Assembly: GCA_946486465.1 (NCBI GenBank)
Contig: CAMLTY010000012.1
Location: 1-32,854, forward strand
Reading direction: 5' to 3'
Length of the DNA stretch: 32,854 nucleotides
Origin: an uncultured Mycoplasmatota bacterium
GTDB taxonomy: Bacteria; Bacillota_I; Bacilli_A; RF39; UBA660
The translations under genes and the position numbers were made by a program. Under the pieces are notes generated by a model. It did not search any database. It was not told the DNA's origin and saw nothing but the letters and a program-made list of their open reading frames with translations. Positions 22,946 through 30,711 of the stretch are shown here, one piece after another (the stretch's first letter is position 1; each line of letters opens with the position of its first letter).

Positions 22946-24056
22946 TTATACTATTCAAGATATATTTACAATGTATGGACCTGATTATATAAAAACTCAT
23001 AAACTCTCTAATGAACAATGGAAAGTTTATAATCAGATAAGAAAGTGTAAGAAAGAAGAAGCAGGATTCCATACTATTACTTGTAAAGATTGTGGTAAAA
23101 CCATTACTGGTTTTAATAGTTGTAGAAATAGACATTGTCCTATGTGTCAATCTTATGCTAGAGAAAAGTGGATAGATAATGAGTCTTCTTATTTACTTAA
23201 TTGTCCTTACTTCCATATAGTTACTACTATTCCTAGTGAATTAAATGAACTTACTTTATATAATGAGAAGTTAATCTATAATGTTTTATTTAAAGCCACT
23301 AGTGAATCTATATTAGAACTATCTAAAGATCCTAAATGGTTAGGTGCCAAAGTTGGTATTACTTCTATCCTTCATACTTGGGGTAGTAATATTGACTTTC
23401 ATCCTCATATTCATTCTATTGTTACAGGTGGAGGTTTAAATAATAATAAATGGATAGAATCTAATGATAAATATCTCTTTAAAGTTCAAGTATTATCTTC
23501 TCTATTTAAAGGTAAGTTTTTAGGAATGTTAAAACATATTCATAATGATTTAACATTTCCTAATAGTTTAAGTTATCTAAAAGACTTTAAAAAGTTTAAC
23601 GACTTTTTAAGGCCTTTATATAACAAAACCTTTATTACTTATATTGAACCACCTAAAGGAAGTGCAGAAAATGTTATTGAATATTTGGGTAGATATGCTT
23701 TTCGTGTTGCCATTTCTAATGAGAGAATAATAGATATAAGTAATGGTATTATTACTTTTGAATATAAGGATTATAAAGATAATGGTAAGATTAAAGTAAT
23801 GAAATTAACTGCAGAAGAATTTATTAGAAGATTCTTACTTCATGTTCTACCTAAAAACTTTACTAAGATTAAACATTATGGACTACTTGCCAATAGAAAT
23901 AAGAAGACTACTATTAAGTTATGTAGAATCTTAATAGGTCAAAAGATATTTTCTGATTTTACCACTCTTAGAAAAAGAAAACTACATAAGTTTATTTGTG
24001 ATGATTGTGGTAATGAAGAGTTTATTTATAAGTTCTTCTATCCTCTTAGGGCTTAA
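22935..24056 (+). CDS. IS91 family HUH transposase
   Basis: The 373-residue protein has an N-terminal zinc-binding region (Cys 50, 53, 63, 68, 71; RNRHCPMCQ), the metal-binding HPHIH (156-160) and the catalytic tyrosine pair in YLGRY (Tyr 250 and 254). The spacing matches the two active tyrosines of IS91. A C-terminal CDDC may be a second zinc site. The enzyme nicks single-stranded DNA and drives rolling-circle transposition. AAAGGA lies just before ATG 22935, inside the recombinase gene. The gene is complete, but its upstream promoter may have been cut off by the IS1595 insertion. Confidence 0.95.
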   Translation: MTNNYTIQDIFTMYGPDYIKTHKLSNEQWKVYNQIRKCKKEEAGFHTITCKDCGKTITGFNSCRNRHCPMCQSYAREKWIDNESSYLLNCPYFHIVTTIPSELNELTLYNEKLIYNVLFKATSESILELSKDPKWLGAKVGITSILHTWGSNIDFHPHIHSIVTGGGLNNNKWIESNDKYLFKVQVLSSLFKGKFLGMLKHIHNDLTFPNSLSYLKDFKKFNDFLRPLYNKTFITYIEPPKGSAENVIEYLGRYAFRVAISNERIIDISNGIITFEYKDYKDNGKIKVMKLTAEEFIRRFLLHVLPKNFTKIKHYGLLANRNKKTTIKLCRILIGQKIFSDFTTLRKRKLHKFICDDCGNEEFIYKFFYPLRA

Positions 24057-24062
24057 CATAAC

Positions 24063-24082
24063 CTACAATTTAATATTTGTAG
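24063..24082. repeat. Hairpin after the IS91-like transposase
   Basis: CTACAA (24063-24068) pairs with TTGTAG (24077-24082). No T run follows, only TTTATGGGGG, so it may be an element end instead of a terminator. Confidence 0.5.
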
Positions 24083-24260
24083 TTTATGGGGGTAAGGGGG
24101 AATTATACTCAATTTTAGATATTTCTTACATAATTTTATATAATTAATTACTTTTATATCAATTATTATTACAAATACCCAAAAAGAGAAAAAATACTTT
24201 CCCCTTCTATATATGAAAATTTAGTACAATCAATTTATACCAAATTTTTCTTCATAAAAT

Positions 24261-24695
24261 TTAGTATAAATTGCTAAACATTATAGTAGCATCAGCATTA
24301 AAAAGGTATCCTTCTTCTTTAAGATAAACACTGTAATGGACTCCACTTATATTAACTACACAGGGAATATTATGTTTATTTAAGAAGAAAGCATAAAGTT
24401 CTGCCCAGTTTTTACATACTACTTGATTATCTGTTAAATTAATACTATTTATAGGTTTTTCATAAATTCTTTTTAAAAAGTCTAAACTTAAATCTTGTCC
24501 AAAAGCTTCAAATTTTTCTGAAAATTCTACTACTTCATTTAGATTATTATAAAGTTTTAAAGCAATAGAAAGATTATTAGAGTCTAGTGGTAAATCCTTC
24601 TCTACTCTTTTTATAAACTTTTTACCTGGTTTAACATCTGAAAAAAATGGTTTTCCAAATGTTTCTAAAGGTCTATCATATCCATAAGGTGTCAT
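24261..24695 (-). CDS. Small transglutaminase-like protein, C-terminus possibly truncated
   Basis: The 144-residue protein has a Cys 94 (VVCKNWAEL), His 120 (GVHYSVYL) and Asp 135 (FNADAT) arrangement typical of transglutaminase-like folds. There is no signal peptide. ATG 24695 is used because AAGGAGTG precedes it. A longer in-frame reading back to 24854 would run through the tRNA-Cys gene and is rejected. The protein stops at SNLY; another frame continues TKFYEEKFGIN before its own stop, so a small deletion may have cut about eleven residues. The function is unknown, as for the similar protein at 9652. Confidence 0.65.
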   Translation of the reverse strand: MTPYGYDRPLETFGKPFFSDVKPGKKFIKRVEKDLPLDSNNLSIALKLYNNLNEVVEFSEKFEAFGQDLSLDFLKRIYEKPINSINLTDNQVVCKNWAELYAFFLNKHNIPCVVNISGVHYSVYLKEEGYLFNADATIMFSNLY

Positions 24696-24798
24696 GTTAT
24701 CACTCCTTATTATCATTATACAATTTAACTTAGTATTTGACAAATAGAAAGATATATGAGAGAATATATTTGCAATTGATACATACAATGCATTAGAT

Positions 24799-24872
24799 GG
24801 GTCTATAGCCAAGTGGTAAGGCATGGGACTGCAACTCCCTGATCGTTGGTTCAAATCCGACTAGGCCCTCCA
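24799..24872 (+). tRNA. tRNA-Cys (GCA)
   Basis: Acceptor GGGTCTA pairs with TAGGCCC through one wobble. The anticodon loop CTGCAAC carries anticodon GCA between GGGA and TCCC. The T loop is TTCAAAT. CCA is encoded after discriminator T. Confidence 0.95.
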
Positions 24873-24882
24873 TTGAAATATA

Positions 24883-24913
24883 AAGGAATTCTAGTGATAG
24901 GATTTCTTTTTTT
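24883..24913 (+). terminator. Terminator of tRNA-Cys
   Basis: AAGGAATTCTA (24883-24893) pairs with TAGGATTTCTT (24898-24908) around a GTGA tetraloop. A T run follows. Confidence 0.85.
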
Positions 24914-24921
24914 ATGTAAAA

Positions 24922-24941
24922 CGTATCAATAGCGTATCAAT
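24922..24941. repeat. Two CGTATCAAT direct repeats after tRNA-Cys
   Basis: CGTATCAAT at 24922-24930 and 24933-24941, spaced 11 bases. The surrounding gap to 25056 shows no gene. Confidence 0.6.
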
Positions 24942-25056
24942 TTTCATATTTAATCATTTTATTTTGTTAATATTATCTCTCGCTGATTTATAGTATGTAT
25001 ATTTAGATTTTTTGAAGTTGTTTTATTACAAAACTCTAAATAGTGATTTCAATATA

Positions 25057-25085
25057 ATAAAAAGAAATCTAGTGATAGACTTCTT
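25057..25085 (-). terminator. Terminator of the GntR-ABC operon
   Basis: AAGAAATCTA (25062-25071) pairs with TAGACTTCTT (25076-25085) with one mismatch, again around a GTGA loop. T residues follow on minus. Confidence 0.75.
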
Positions 25086-25086
25086 A

Positions 25087-25740
25087 TTATAGCTCTTTAT
25101 TTTTGTATATTCTAACTGAGATGTAATATGAAATAGTCATTATGATAATTGTTACTATTATCAATAGTAACGTAATCATACCTATGCTTAAATTATTTAG
25201 ACTATTTAATAGATTCATTAACTCTTTGTTGTTAAATATATCTAAGCTTGTAATCATTCCTATTATTAAAGCAAGAATTACTATACAAAGGAATAACATT
25301 ATTCTTCCCTTATTAGCACCAAATTTATAATAGAATGGTATTAGTAAAGAGATTACTAAACATATACCAAAGGCAACTCCTATTATGCTTGCAAAAAGGG
25401 ATTCAAAGGTAGTATTTTCTATAAAGTTTGGAATGATGAGAGATGAAAGTATTCCTACTATTAAAACAATAAGTGATGTAGCATTAAACAATATATATTT
25501 AGATTTAACTATTTCTTTTCTACTAAGAGGTAAGCTGTTACAATAAGAGTCCCATTTATTAAATTCATCATAATTAAAGGTAGTTATAAGAATCATTATC
25601 ATATAAAATGGTACTAAGAAAAGAATGAATGTTGCATCTTCATTGATAATTGAGAAGATAATGAAGAATGCTAGTACTAATAATAAAGTTTTCATTTGAT
25701 TCTTTAGAACACATAAATCTTTAATAATTAAACCTTTCAT
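25087..25740 (-). CDS. ABC-2 type transporter permease
   Basis: The 217-residue protein has about six hydrophobic helices (near 17-33, 36-55, 83-103, 115-135, 143-165 and 183-207). A cytoplasmic segment contains NKWDSYCNSLPLSRKEIVKSKY, the usual loop of ABC-2 permeases. It forms the membrane part of an exporter with the ATPase encoded before it. Its ATG overlaps the ATPase stop as TAATG, and GAAAGGAG precedes it. Third gene of the GntR-ABC-permease operon, a YtrABC-like arrangement often induced by cell-wall antibiotics. Induction here is inferred only. Confidence 0.88.
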   Translation of the reverse strand: MKGLIIKDLCVLKNQMKTLLLVLAFFIIFSIINEDATFILFLVPFYMIMILITTFNYDEFNKWDSYCNSLPLSRKEIVKSKYILFNATSLIVLIVGILSSLIIPNFIENTTFESLFASIIGVAFGICLVISLLIPFYYKFGANKGRIMLFLCIVILALIIGMITSLDIFNNKELMNLLNSLNNLSIGMITLLLIIVTIIIMTISYYISVRIYKNKEL

Positions 25741-26588
25741 TATTTTTCTCCTTTCACTATTAATAACATAATATCTTCTAAAGTAGCTTTATCAATTACT
25801 ATGTCAGCAATATTTTTCTTAACCTTTTTTCTATCATTAACTAATACTTCATAGTTATATTTATTTTTTAGATAAGATATTATATTATCTTTAGATATTT
25901 TCTTAAAATCATTATCACTACATTTAACAATTCCATAATTATCTAAGATATCATCTTTTTCTTTATCAAAGACTAATTTACCATTATCTATAAAGATTAT
26001 ATAGTCAGCGATAGATTCAATATCACTAGTTATATGGGATGAGAATAAAATACTGTTCTCACCATTTTCAATAAAGTCTAGAAATATATCTAATATTTCT
26101 TTTCTAACAACTGGATCTAATCCACTAGTTGGTTCATCTAATATTAAGAGTTTAGGATGATGAGCAAGTGCAGTAATTATTTCTAGTTTCTTTTTCATTC
26201 CTTTAGATAAGTTTTTTATTAACATATTTTCATTTAAAGAAAAGTCTTTTAGGTATTTAAAAAACAATTTTTCATCCCAAGATTTATAGATATTTTTCAT
26301 AATAGAGTTAACATCTTTTACTTTAATAACTTCTGGAAAGAACGAATCATCTAAGACTACACCAATATCTTCTTTTACTTTACTATTTAAAGTTTTATTA
26401 AATATTAAAATATCTCCTTTATCTTTTTTTATTAAACCTAATAGTAGTTTAATTAGTGTTGTCTTCCCTGCTCCATTTTCTCCTATTAGACCAATGATAC
26501 TTCCTTTTTTTATTTCAAGAGTAATATTATCTAGTTTAAAGTTATCATAAGTTTTAGTTAAATTATTAACTTTAATTATATTATCCAT
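25740..26588 (-). CDS. ABC transporter ATP-binding protein (exporter type)
   Basis: The 282-residue protein has Walker A GENGAGKTT (36-44), a signature reading LSKGMKKKLE in place of LSGGQ, Walker B LLILDEPTSGLD and the switch His in SSH. The relaxed signature is usual for YtrB/BcrA-like exporter ATPases. The C-terminal 70 residues form the extra domain found in that group. It powers the ABC-2 permease encoded next. It overlaps the GntR gene by eight bases, so the three genes are co-translated. Confidence 0.92.
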   Translation of the reverse strand: MDNIIKVNNLTKTYDNFKLDNITLEIKKGSIIGLIGENGAGKTTLIKLLLGLIKKDKGDILIFNKTLNSKVKEDIGVVLDDSFFPEVIKVKDVNSIMKNIYKSWDEKLFFKYLKDFSLNENMLIKNLSKGMKKKLEIITALAHHPKLLILDEPTSGLDPVVRKEILDIFLDFIENGENSILFSSHITSDIESIADYIIFIDNGKLVFDKEKDDILDNYGIVKCSDNDFKKISKDNIISYLKNKYNYEVLVNDRKKVKKNIADIVIDKATLEDIMLLIVKGEK

Positions 26589-26961
26589 TATTATCCTCCT
26601 TCAAAGCATTAAGTATCTCTAAGACTTCATCATAACTAATATGATAGGTATTAGCGATAGTTAAAGCTTCTTCTAAATTTTCTTCTATTTTCTTTAATAT
26701 TTCTTCTTTTAAATAATTCTCACTTTTATTTTTAACAAAGTAACCCTTAGTAGCGACTGCTTCAATAAAACCATCTTTTTCTAATTCTTCATACGCTCTT
26801 TTAGTGGTAATATTACTGATTCTTAAGTCTTTGGCAAGAGTTCTAATAGAAGGTAAGGCCTCTCCTCCTACTAAGTTACCATTAAGTATTTCTCTTTTAA
26901 TATTATCAACTATCTGTTGGTAAATTGGTATATCACTACTATTACTGATAATTATCTGCAT
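26581..26961 (-). CDS. GntR family regulator, YtrA subfamily
   Basis: The 126-residue protein has an N-terminal winged helix (residues about 8-75; PIYQQIVDNIKREILNG, LPSIRTLAKDLRISNITTKRAYEELEKDGFI) and a short helical tail. That is the size and layout of the YtrA subfamily, which lacks a large effector domain. Such proteins repress their own ABC operon. A perfect palindrome at the predicted transcription start fits autorepression. AAGAGGTG precedes ATG 26961. Confidence 0.93.
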   Translation of the reverse strand: MQIIISNSSDIPIYQQIVDNIKREILNGNLVGGEALPSIRTLAKDLRISNITTKRAYEELEKDGFIEAVATKGYFVKNKSENYLKEEILKKIEENLEEALTIANTYHISYDEVLEILNALKEDNNG

Positions 26962-26973
26962 TTAATCACCTCT

Positions 26974-27014
26974 TTGTATATATACAATATATACAGTTAT
27001 TATATGTTTGTCAA
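26974..27014 (-). promoter_or_regulatory. Promoter and operator of the GntR-ABC operon
   Basis: On minus, TTGACA (27009-27014), a 17-base spacer and TATATT (26986-26991). The perfect palindrome TTGTATATATACAA (26974-26987) overlaps the end of the -10 and the transcription start. Confidence 0.8.
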
Positions 27015-27015
27015 T

Positions 27016-27050
27016 ATAAAAAGATACTATTTTGTTTTAACAGTATCTTT
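27016..27050 (-). terminator. Terminator of the UDG-family gene
   Basis: AAAGATACT (27020-27028) pairs with AGTATCTTT (27042-27050), with a T run on minus. It lies just upstream of the GntR operon promoter. Confidence 0.8.
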
Positions 27051-27704
27051 AACATAAATTTCTATAATATATTTTAAATCTTCTATCGCTTTATCTATAT
27101 TAAATGTTCCATTACCAACTGGATAATAGACTGGAAATACTTTATAAGTATTACTACCTATTTCTTTTTCAAAGTATTGTTTTCTACATTCTCCAACTGA
27201 TATTTTCTTATTTAAAATAATTGATGATACTTGATTACCAAAAGTAATTATTATTTTAGGTTTAACAATATCTATTTCTTGTTCTAAAAGTCCAAGATAA
27301 CTTCTTAAGACTTCATCTTTTAGGGGTCTTGCATCTATCTGCGTGCATTTACCTAAGTTTGTTATAAAGTAGTTATTTCTTTTAACCTCATCATATACTT
27401 TGTTAGCAAAGTCATAGTCCCATTCTTTAGGTTTCTTTTTATTTATCTCATCTAATAGCTTTTTATCAAAAAGATTAATGGCTGTGAATAATTTCCAAAT
27501 GTTCTTAGTACCAAGCCAAGGAGCTTTTATTCCTTTCCATGTTTTAGGACTTGCAATGTTTCTTCCTGTTGGATTCATAAAAACAAAAAGAATATCGGGA
27601 TTATTAGAGTCTCCTCCATTATAAATAGAATCAAGACTCTTATCACCATATTTCTTTTGTAATTTGTCATATTCTTTATATAACTTTTTAAACTTCTCTT
27701 CCAT
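27027..27704 (-). CDS. Uracil-DNA glycosylase family protein
   Basis: The 225-residue protein has FVFMNPTGRN (about 37-46) near the uracil-binding loop, LGKCTQ and IITFGNQVSS in the middle, and VFPVYYPVGNG near the C-terminus. Those are the three motif regions of UDG-superfamily proteins. The catalytic water-activating residue is not certain, since the first motif has MNPTG where family 4 and 5 enzymes have GEAPG. It may act on uracil or another damaged base in DNA. AAAGG precedes ATG 27704. It appears to head no operon. Confidence 0.75.
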   Translation of the reverse strand: MEEKFKKLYKEYDKLQKKYGDKSLDSIYNGGDSNNPDILFVFMNPTGRNIASPKTWKGIKAPWLGTKNIWKLFTAINLFDKKLLDEINKKKPKEWDYDFANKVYDEVKRNNYFITNLGKCTQIDARPLKDEVLRSYLGLLEQEIDIVKPKIIITFGNQVSSIILNKKISVGECRKQYFEKEIGSNTYKVFPVYYPVGNGTFNIDKAIEDLKYIIEIYVKDTVKTK

Positions 27705-27743
27705 TAGTTAGCCTTTCTATATTTTTAATATCTCCATACACTA

Positions 27744-28214
27744 TTACTCCATAAATGAACTTGGATGATATGCTGTTATTCCTAACTCTTCTGCTTTTCT
27801 TAAGGCATCTAATCTATCATCTACAAAAACTACATCTGCTTTGTTAATATTTAAATGTTTGCAATATTCTAATATTACTTCTGGTTTTAACATTGTAGAT
27901 GAGATGAAACAAATATTTTCTTTCTTTATATTAGGATAATTTTCTTTTAGCCAAGTATATTTTTGTTCTATTTCATTATTAGTTACAATTGTTCCTAAAA
28001 TAAATACCTTATTAGAATCTAGATTACTAACTATCTTTTGCATTGTTTTTAATGGCCTTGCTTTAGAGAAAAGATTAGAGAATAATAAATCTTCTAGAGT
28101 TTGACAACCTAATTCAGGACGACCTCCACTATATAATCTATCATTATATCTATATTCTGATAAAGTTCCATCTACATCAAAGAATACATATTTATCTTTT
28201 AATTTTTCTAACAT
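27744..28214 (-). CDS. HAD superfamily hydrolase
   Basis: The 156-residue protein shows HAD motif I FFDVDGTLSE (Asp 13 and 15), a Thr in the motif II position (ILGTIV), and motif IV FVDDRLDALRKAEELGI. Small HAD proteins of this type are phosphatases of small metabolites. I use ATG 28214, since MLEKLKDKYVFFDVDG is the usual family start; ATG 28232 adds six residues without a better ribosome site. It lies 23 bases after the DUF6508 gene and so is probably in one operon with it and with the gene at 28644. Confidence 0.82.
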   Translation of the reverse strand: MLEKLKDKYVFFDVDGTLSEYRYNDRLYSGGRPELGCQTLEDLLFSNLFSKARPLKTMQKIVSNLDSNKVFILGTIVTNNEIEQKYTWLKENYPNIKKENICFISSTMLKPEVILEYCKHLNINKADVVFVDDRLDALRKAEELGITAYHPSSFME

Positions 28215-28237
28215 AAACACCATCACTTTCATTTACT

Positions 28238-28624
28238 TTATTTATCTGCTATTTCTAATAATCTACTTAAACATTTTAACATTTTTCCACTTTTAATAAA
28301 TTCATACATTGTACCATCACAGAATCTTTCTTTCCTATTAATTAAAGTTAATAGAGTTATAATTTCTTCAAAAGACATAGAATTAATTTCTTTAGATTCT
28401 ATTTTTTTATAGTTTTCATAGCAGTTAGTATCTATCATCTCATTATCATATAAAAATTTATAGAAATTATTTAACTCTTTACTAAAAATAGAATGTGATA
28501 TTTCAAAGGTATTATTATTGTGTTCTACTGTTGCATTAGTACATGCTCTATTTTCATTTATAGCAACAATTAGTTTTTTTATTAAATCAATATTTATTTC
28601 TTTATTACTTTTTTCAGCTTCCAT
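28238..28624 (-). CDS. DUF6508-like protein
   Basis: The 128-residue soluble protein has a C-terminal stretch ITLLTLINRKERFCDGTMYEF followed by SGKMLKCLSRL. It resembles DUF6508, where an ERFCDG segment is conserved. The function of that family is unknown to me. AAAGGAGACTAAACA precedes ATG 28624. It sits between an unrecognised gene and a HAD phosphatase with gaps of about 20 bases. Confidence 0.7.
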   Translation of the reverse strand: MEAEKSNKEINIDLIKKLIVAINENRACTNATVEHNNNTFEISHSIFSKELNNFYKFLYDNEMIDTNCYENYKKIESKEINSMSFEEIITLLTLINRKERFCDGTMYEFIKSGKMLKCLSRLLEIADK

Positions 28625-28643
28625 TGTTTAGTCTCCTTTATAA

Positions 28644-29138
28644 TTAATTACCTTTACTATAACTTTCTTCTAATGGTAGTAACTTTTGTTTTTCTAAAGT
28701 ATTTTTATAAGTATCTAATAATTGTTGATATGTCAAATCTTCTTCCTTATTGGAAAACTCTAATAGTAATGATGAAAAGTCAACAGATAATTCCTTGTTT
28801 TCATTATAAACCTGCAAAAGCTTATCAAATTCTTCATCTCTATTTTTTCCTTCATTTTTTTTTAAATCCCATAATGCTTCATTACTTTTGTCTAAACATC
28901 CGAAAATAACATTTAACCTATTCTTATCAATAAATTCAAGTATCTCTTCATTACTAGAAAAAGTTTTACAAGAAAAATCAAATAATGCTCCATCCATTAT
29001 ATAATCAAACAACTCAAAACAAGCTTTATATTCATCATAGACTCTTGATGGAAATAATCTTTCATCTTTATAAATATAATCTTCTAAATCATAACCTGCT
29101 TCTTTTAACTCATCTACTTCTTTTAATACTTCATTCAT
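28644..29138 (-). CDS. Unrecognised helical acidic protein
   Basis: The 164-residue, all-helical, acidic, soluble protein has no recognisable motif. ATG 29138 is preferred over an in-frame TTG at 29144, because AAGTGAG lies at a proper distance from it. It is the first of three closely spaced genes (unknown, DUF6508, HAD) with gaps of 19-23 bases, presumably one operon. No function can be inferred. Confidence 0.65.
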   Translation of the reverse strand: MNEVLKEVDELKEAGYDLEDYIYKDERLFPSRVYDEYKACFELFDYIMDGALFDFSCKTFSSNEEILEFIDKNRLNVIFGCLDKSNEALWDLKKNEGKNRDEEFDKLLQVYNENKELSVDFSSLLLEFSNKEEDLTYQQLLDTYKNTLEKQKLLPLEESYSKGN

Positions 29139-29172
29139 AAACAACTCTCACTTTCTTTTATTATTCTATCAT

Positions 29173-29198
29173 AAAAAGAAGCCTATTTCCTAGACTTC
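29173..29198 (-). terminator. Terminator of the ATPase gene, duplicate of the pflA terminator
   Basis: GAAGCCTA (29178-29185) pairs with TAGACTTC (29191-29198) with one wobble, and T residues follow on minus. It is almost identical to the pflA terminator at 30686-30711. Confidence 0.9.
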
Positions 29199-29208
29199 GC
29201 ATACTTTT

Positions 29209-30561
29209 TTACAATAATATTGTCATATAAACTGGTAAATATACAATATTATCTTCTTCTTTATAATCTCCTGTATGAATTATATATGGCGTGGCTAGAT
29301 AATTTGCATATTTTTTTCTAAATTTATTTAAGGAAACTAAAGTATAATTTTTACCTGATTTAACTTCAATTGGGGAAATATTATGCTTATTAGTAATTTT
29401 TGATTTTGAAATTAAGAAATCAATTTCCATTCTATCATAACTATTTTCTCTAGAACTATTGGAATAAAAATATAGTTTGTGTCCATTAGAAACTAGCATT
29501 TGAGCGACTATATTTTCTAGTATCATTCCACCATTATATTCTAATTTATCAAATAATATCTTTTTATAAATTTCTTCTTCTACAATACTCTTTTCATCAA
29601 AAGCTTTTGAAATTAAAAGTCCAGTATCTGCCATATAGCATTTATAAAAACTATTATCTAAATTTAGAGAAAGTCCTATACTTGGTTCTGTAGTATTAAA
29701 TGCTTGATTAACAATCATAGCATCATCTAACCACATAAAAGCATCCTCATAATCTCTTGTTTTAGCATCCTTATCTAAAGATGTAATCCTAAACTTCTTT
29801 TCATGCTTTTGAAGTTGTGATGGTATTTCATCAAATATACTTCTTACTTTTAAACTATACTTGCCAGAATGTTTAATTATATCTTCGCGATATAAATCTA
29901 AAATATTTCTTTTTATCTGATCTACTTTATTAAAATCTTTAGTATTAACATACTCTAAAACTGCTTGTGGCATTCCACCAACTATCATATATTGTCTAAA
30001 ATAATCCATTGCCTTTCTATGAAAAATATTACCAAGAGGCTGTTTTTCCTTAAAACTTTTTTCTATTAATTCCATTAATCCATGATTATCTAAAGCCCAT
30101 AAAAATTCTTCAAAGTCCATGGGATACATTTTTAAATGTTGTTCTTCTGAAGGAATTAAAATATCTTTAACATTTTCATTTATTGAAACTAGAGATCCTG
30201 TTTCAATATAATCATATCTACCATCAGCGACTAAGTATTTAATTGCAGACCTTGCTCTTGGATATAGTTGTACTTCATCAAAAATAATTAAACTTTCTCT
30301 TTCATATAATTTTACATTATAGTAATTAGATAAATATAAAAATAAATTATCTAAGTCGTCTAAGTATAAATCAAATAAATTTTTAATTTCAAGTGGTGCT
30401 CTATTAAAGTCTATCATAATATAACTTTTATAATTGTTTTTAGCAAACTCTTCTACTATATAACTTTTTCCAACACGTCTTGCTCCATCTATAAGAAGAG
30501 CTGTTTTTCCATTAGAATCCTCTTTCCATTTAACTAACTTATCATAAATTTTTCTTTGCAT
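29209..30561 (-). CDS. AAA_14/DUF4143 ATPase
   Basis: The 450-residue protein has an AAA_14 ATPase domain with Walker A GARRVGKS (26-33), Walker B LIIFDEVQ (91-98) and sensor-like TGSLVS. A C-terminal DUF4143 domain ends in a PD-(D/E)XK-like core (EIDFLISKS, then PIEVKSGK). These proteins are frequent, mobile-looking and often multicopy in gut bacteria, and their role is unknown. The nuclease-like Asp, Glu and Lys are all present. GGAGG precedes ATG 30561. The promoter carries three 33-bp repeats, and the gene sits between two copies of the pflA 3' end. Confidence 0.9.
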   Translation of the reverse strand: MQRKIYDKLVKWKEDSNGKTALLIDGARRVGKSYIVEEFAKNNYKSYIMIDFNRAPLEIKNLFDLYLDDLDNLFLYLSNYYNVKLYERESLIIFDEVQLYPRARSAIKYLVADGRYDYIETGSLVSINENVKDILIPSEEQHLKMYPMDFEEFLWALDNHGLMELIEKSFKEKQPLGNIFHRKAMDYFRQYMIVGGMPQAVLEYVNTKDFNKVDQIKRNILDLYREDIIKHSGKYSLKVRSIFDEIPSQLQKHEKKFRITSLDKDAKTRDYEDAFMWLDDAMIVNQAFNTTEPSIGLSLNLDNSFYKCYMADTGLLISKAFDEKSIVEEEIYKKILFDKLEYNGGMILENIVAQMLVSNGHKLYFYSNSSRENSYDRMEIDFLISKSKITNKHNISPIEVKSGKNYTLVSLNKFRKKYANYLATPYIIHTGDYKEEDNIVYLPVYMTILL

Positions 30562-30581
30562 AAAGTTACCTCCATAATTAC

Positions 30582-30587
30582 ATTATA
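30582..30587 (-). promoter_or_regulatory. -10 element of the ATPase gene
   Basis: TATAAT on minus, directly after the innermost repeat copy (CTTGATTTCGTG-TATAAT). TTGAAA lies about 16 bases upstream as a possible -35. Confidence 0.65.
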
Positions 30588-30671
30588 CACGAAATCAAGA
30601 TTTTTTCAACCTTGTTTTTACACCAAATCAAGTTTTTTTAAACACCATTTTTACACGAAATCAAGATTTTT
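30586..30671 (-). repeat. Three 33-bp spaced direct repeats in the ATPase promoter
   Basis: Units starting at 30586, 30619 and 30652 read TACACGAAATCAAGATTTTT, TACACCAAATCAAGTTTTTT and TACACGAAATCAAGATTTTT. The conserved part is about 20 bases and the 12-13 bases between units differ. The period is exactly 33. Confidence 0.9.
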
Positions 30672-30685
30672 AGCCTATTTTAAGT

Positions 30686-30711
30686 AAAAAGAAGCCTATT
30701 TTTTAGACTTC
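30686..30711 (-). terminator. Terminator of pflA
   Basis: GAAGCCTA (30691-30698) pairs with TAGACTTC (30704-30711) with one wobble, and T residues follow on minus. The last codons of pflA form part of the stem. Confidence 0.9.

Larger units (their letters stand above)
20691..24082 (+). mobile_element. IS91-like unit: tyrosine recombinase plus HUH transposase (borders approximate)
   Basis: Two overlapping plus-strand genes, a tyrosine recombinase and an IS91-family transposase, form one unit. Some IS91-family members carry such a recombinase. IS91 elements move by rolling-circle replication and have no terminal inverted repeats or target duplication, so the borders cannot be read directly. 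I use the hairpins at 20691-20741 and 24063-24082 as provisional limits. An IS1595-type element is nested inside. Beyond 24082 to 24260 I see no gene. Confidence 0.5.

Noticed and set aside
24696-24854. N-terminal extension of the transglutaminase-like gene
   Set aside because: It would read through the tRNA-Cys gene. A good ribosome site marks ATG 24695 instead.
30586-30671. CRISPR array
   Set aside because: Only three units with about 20-base repeats and 12-13-base spacers, no cas genes, and the last unit overlaps a promoter. It is better seen as regulatory tandem repeats.
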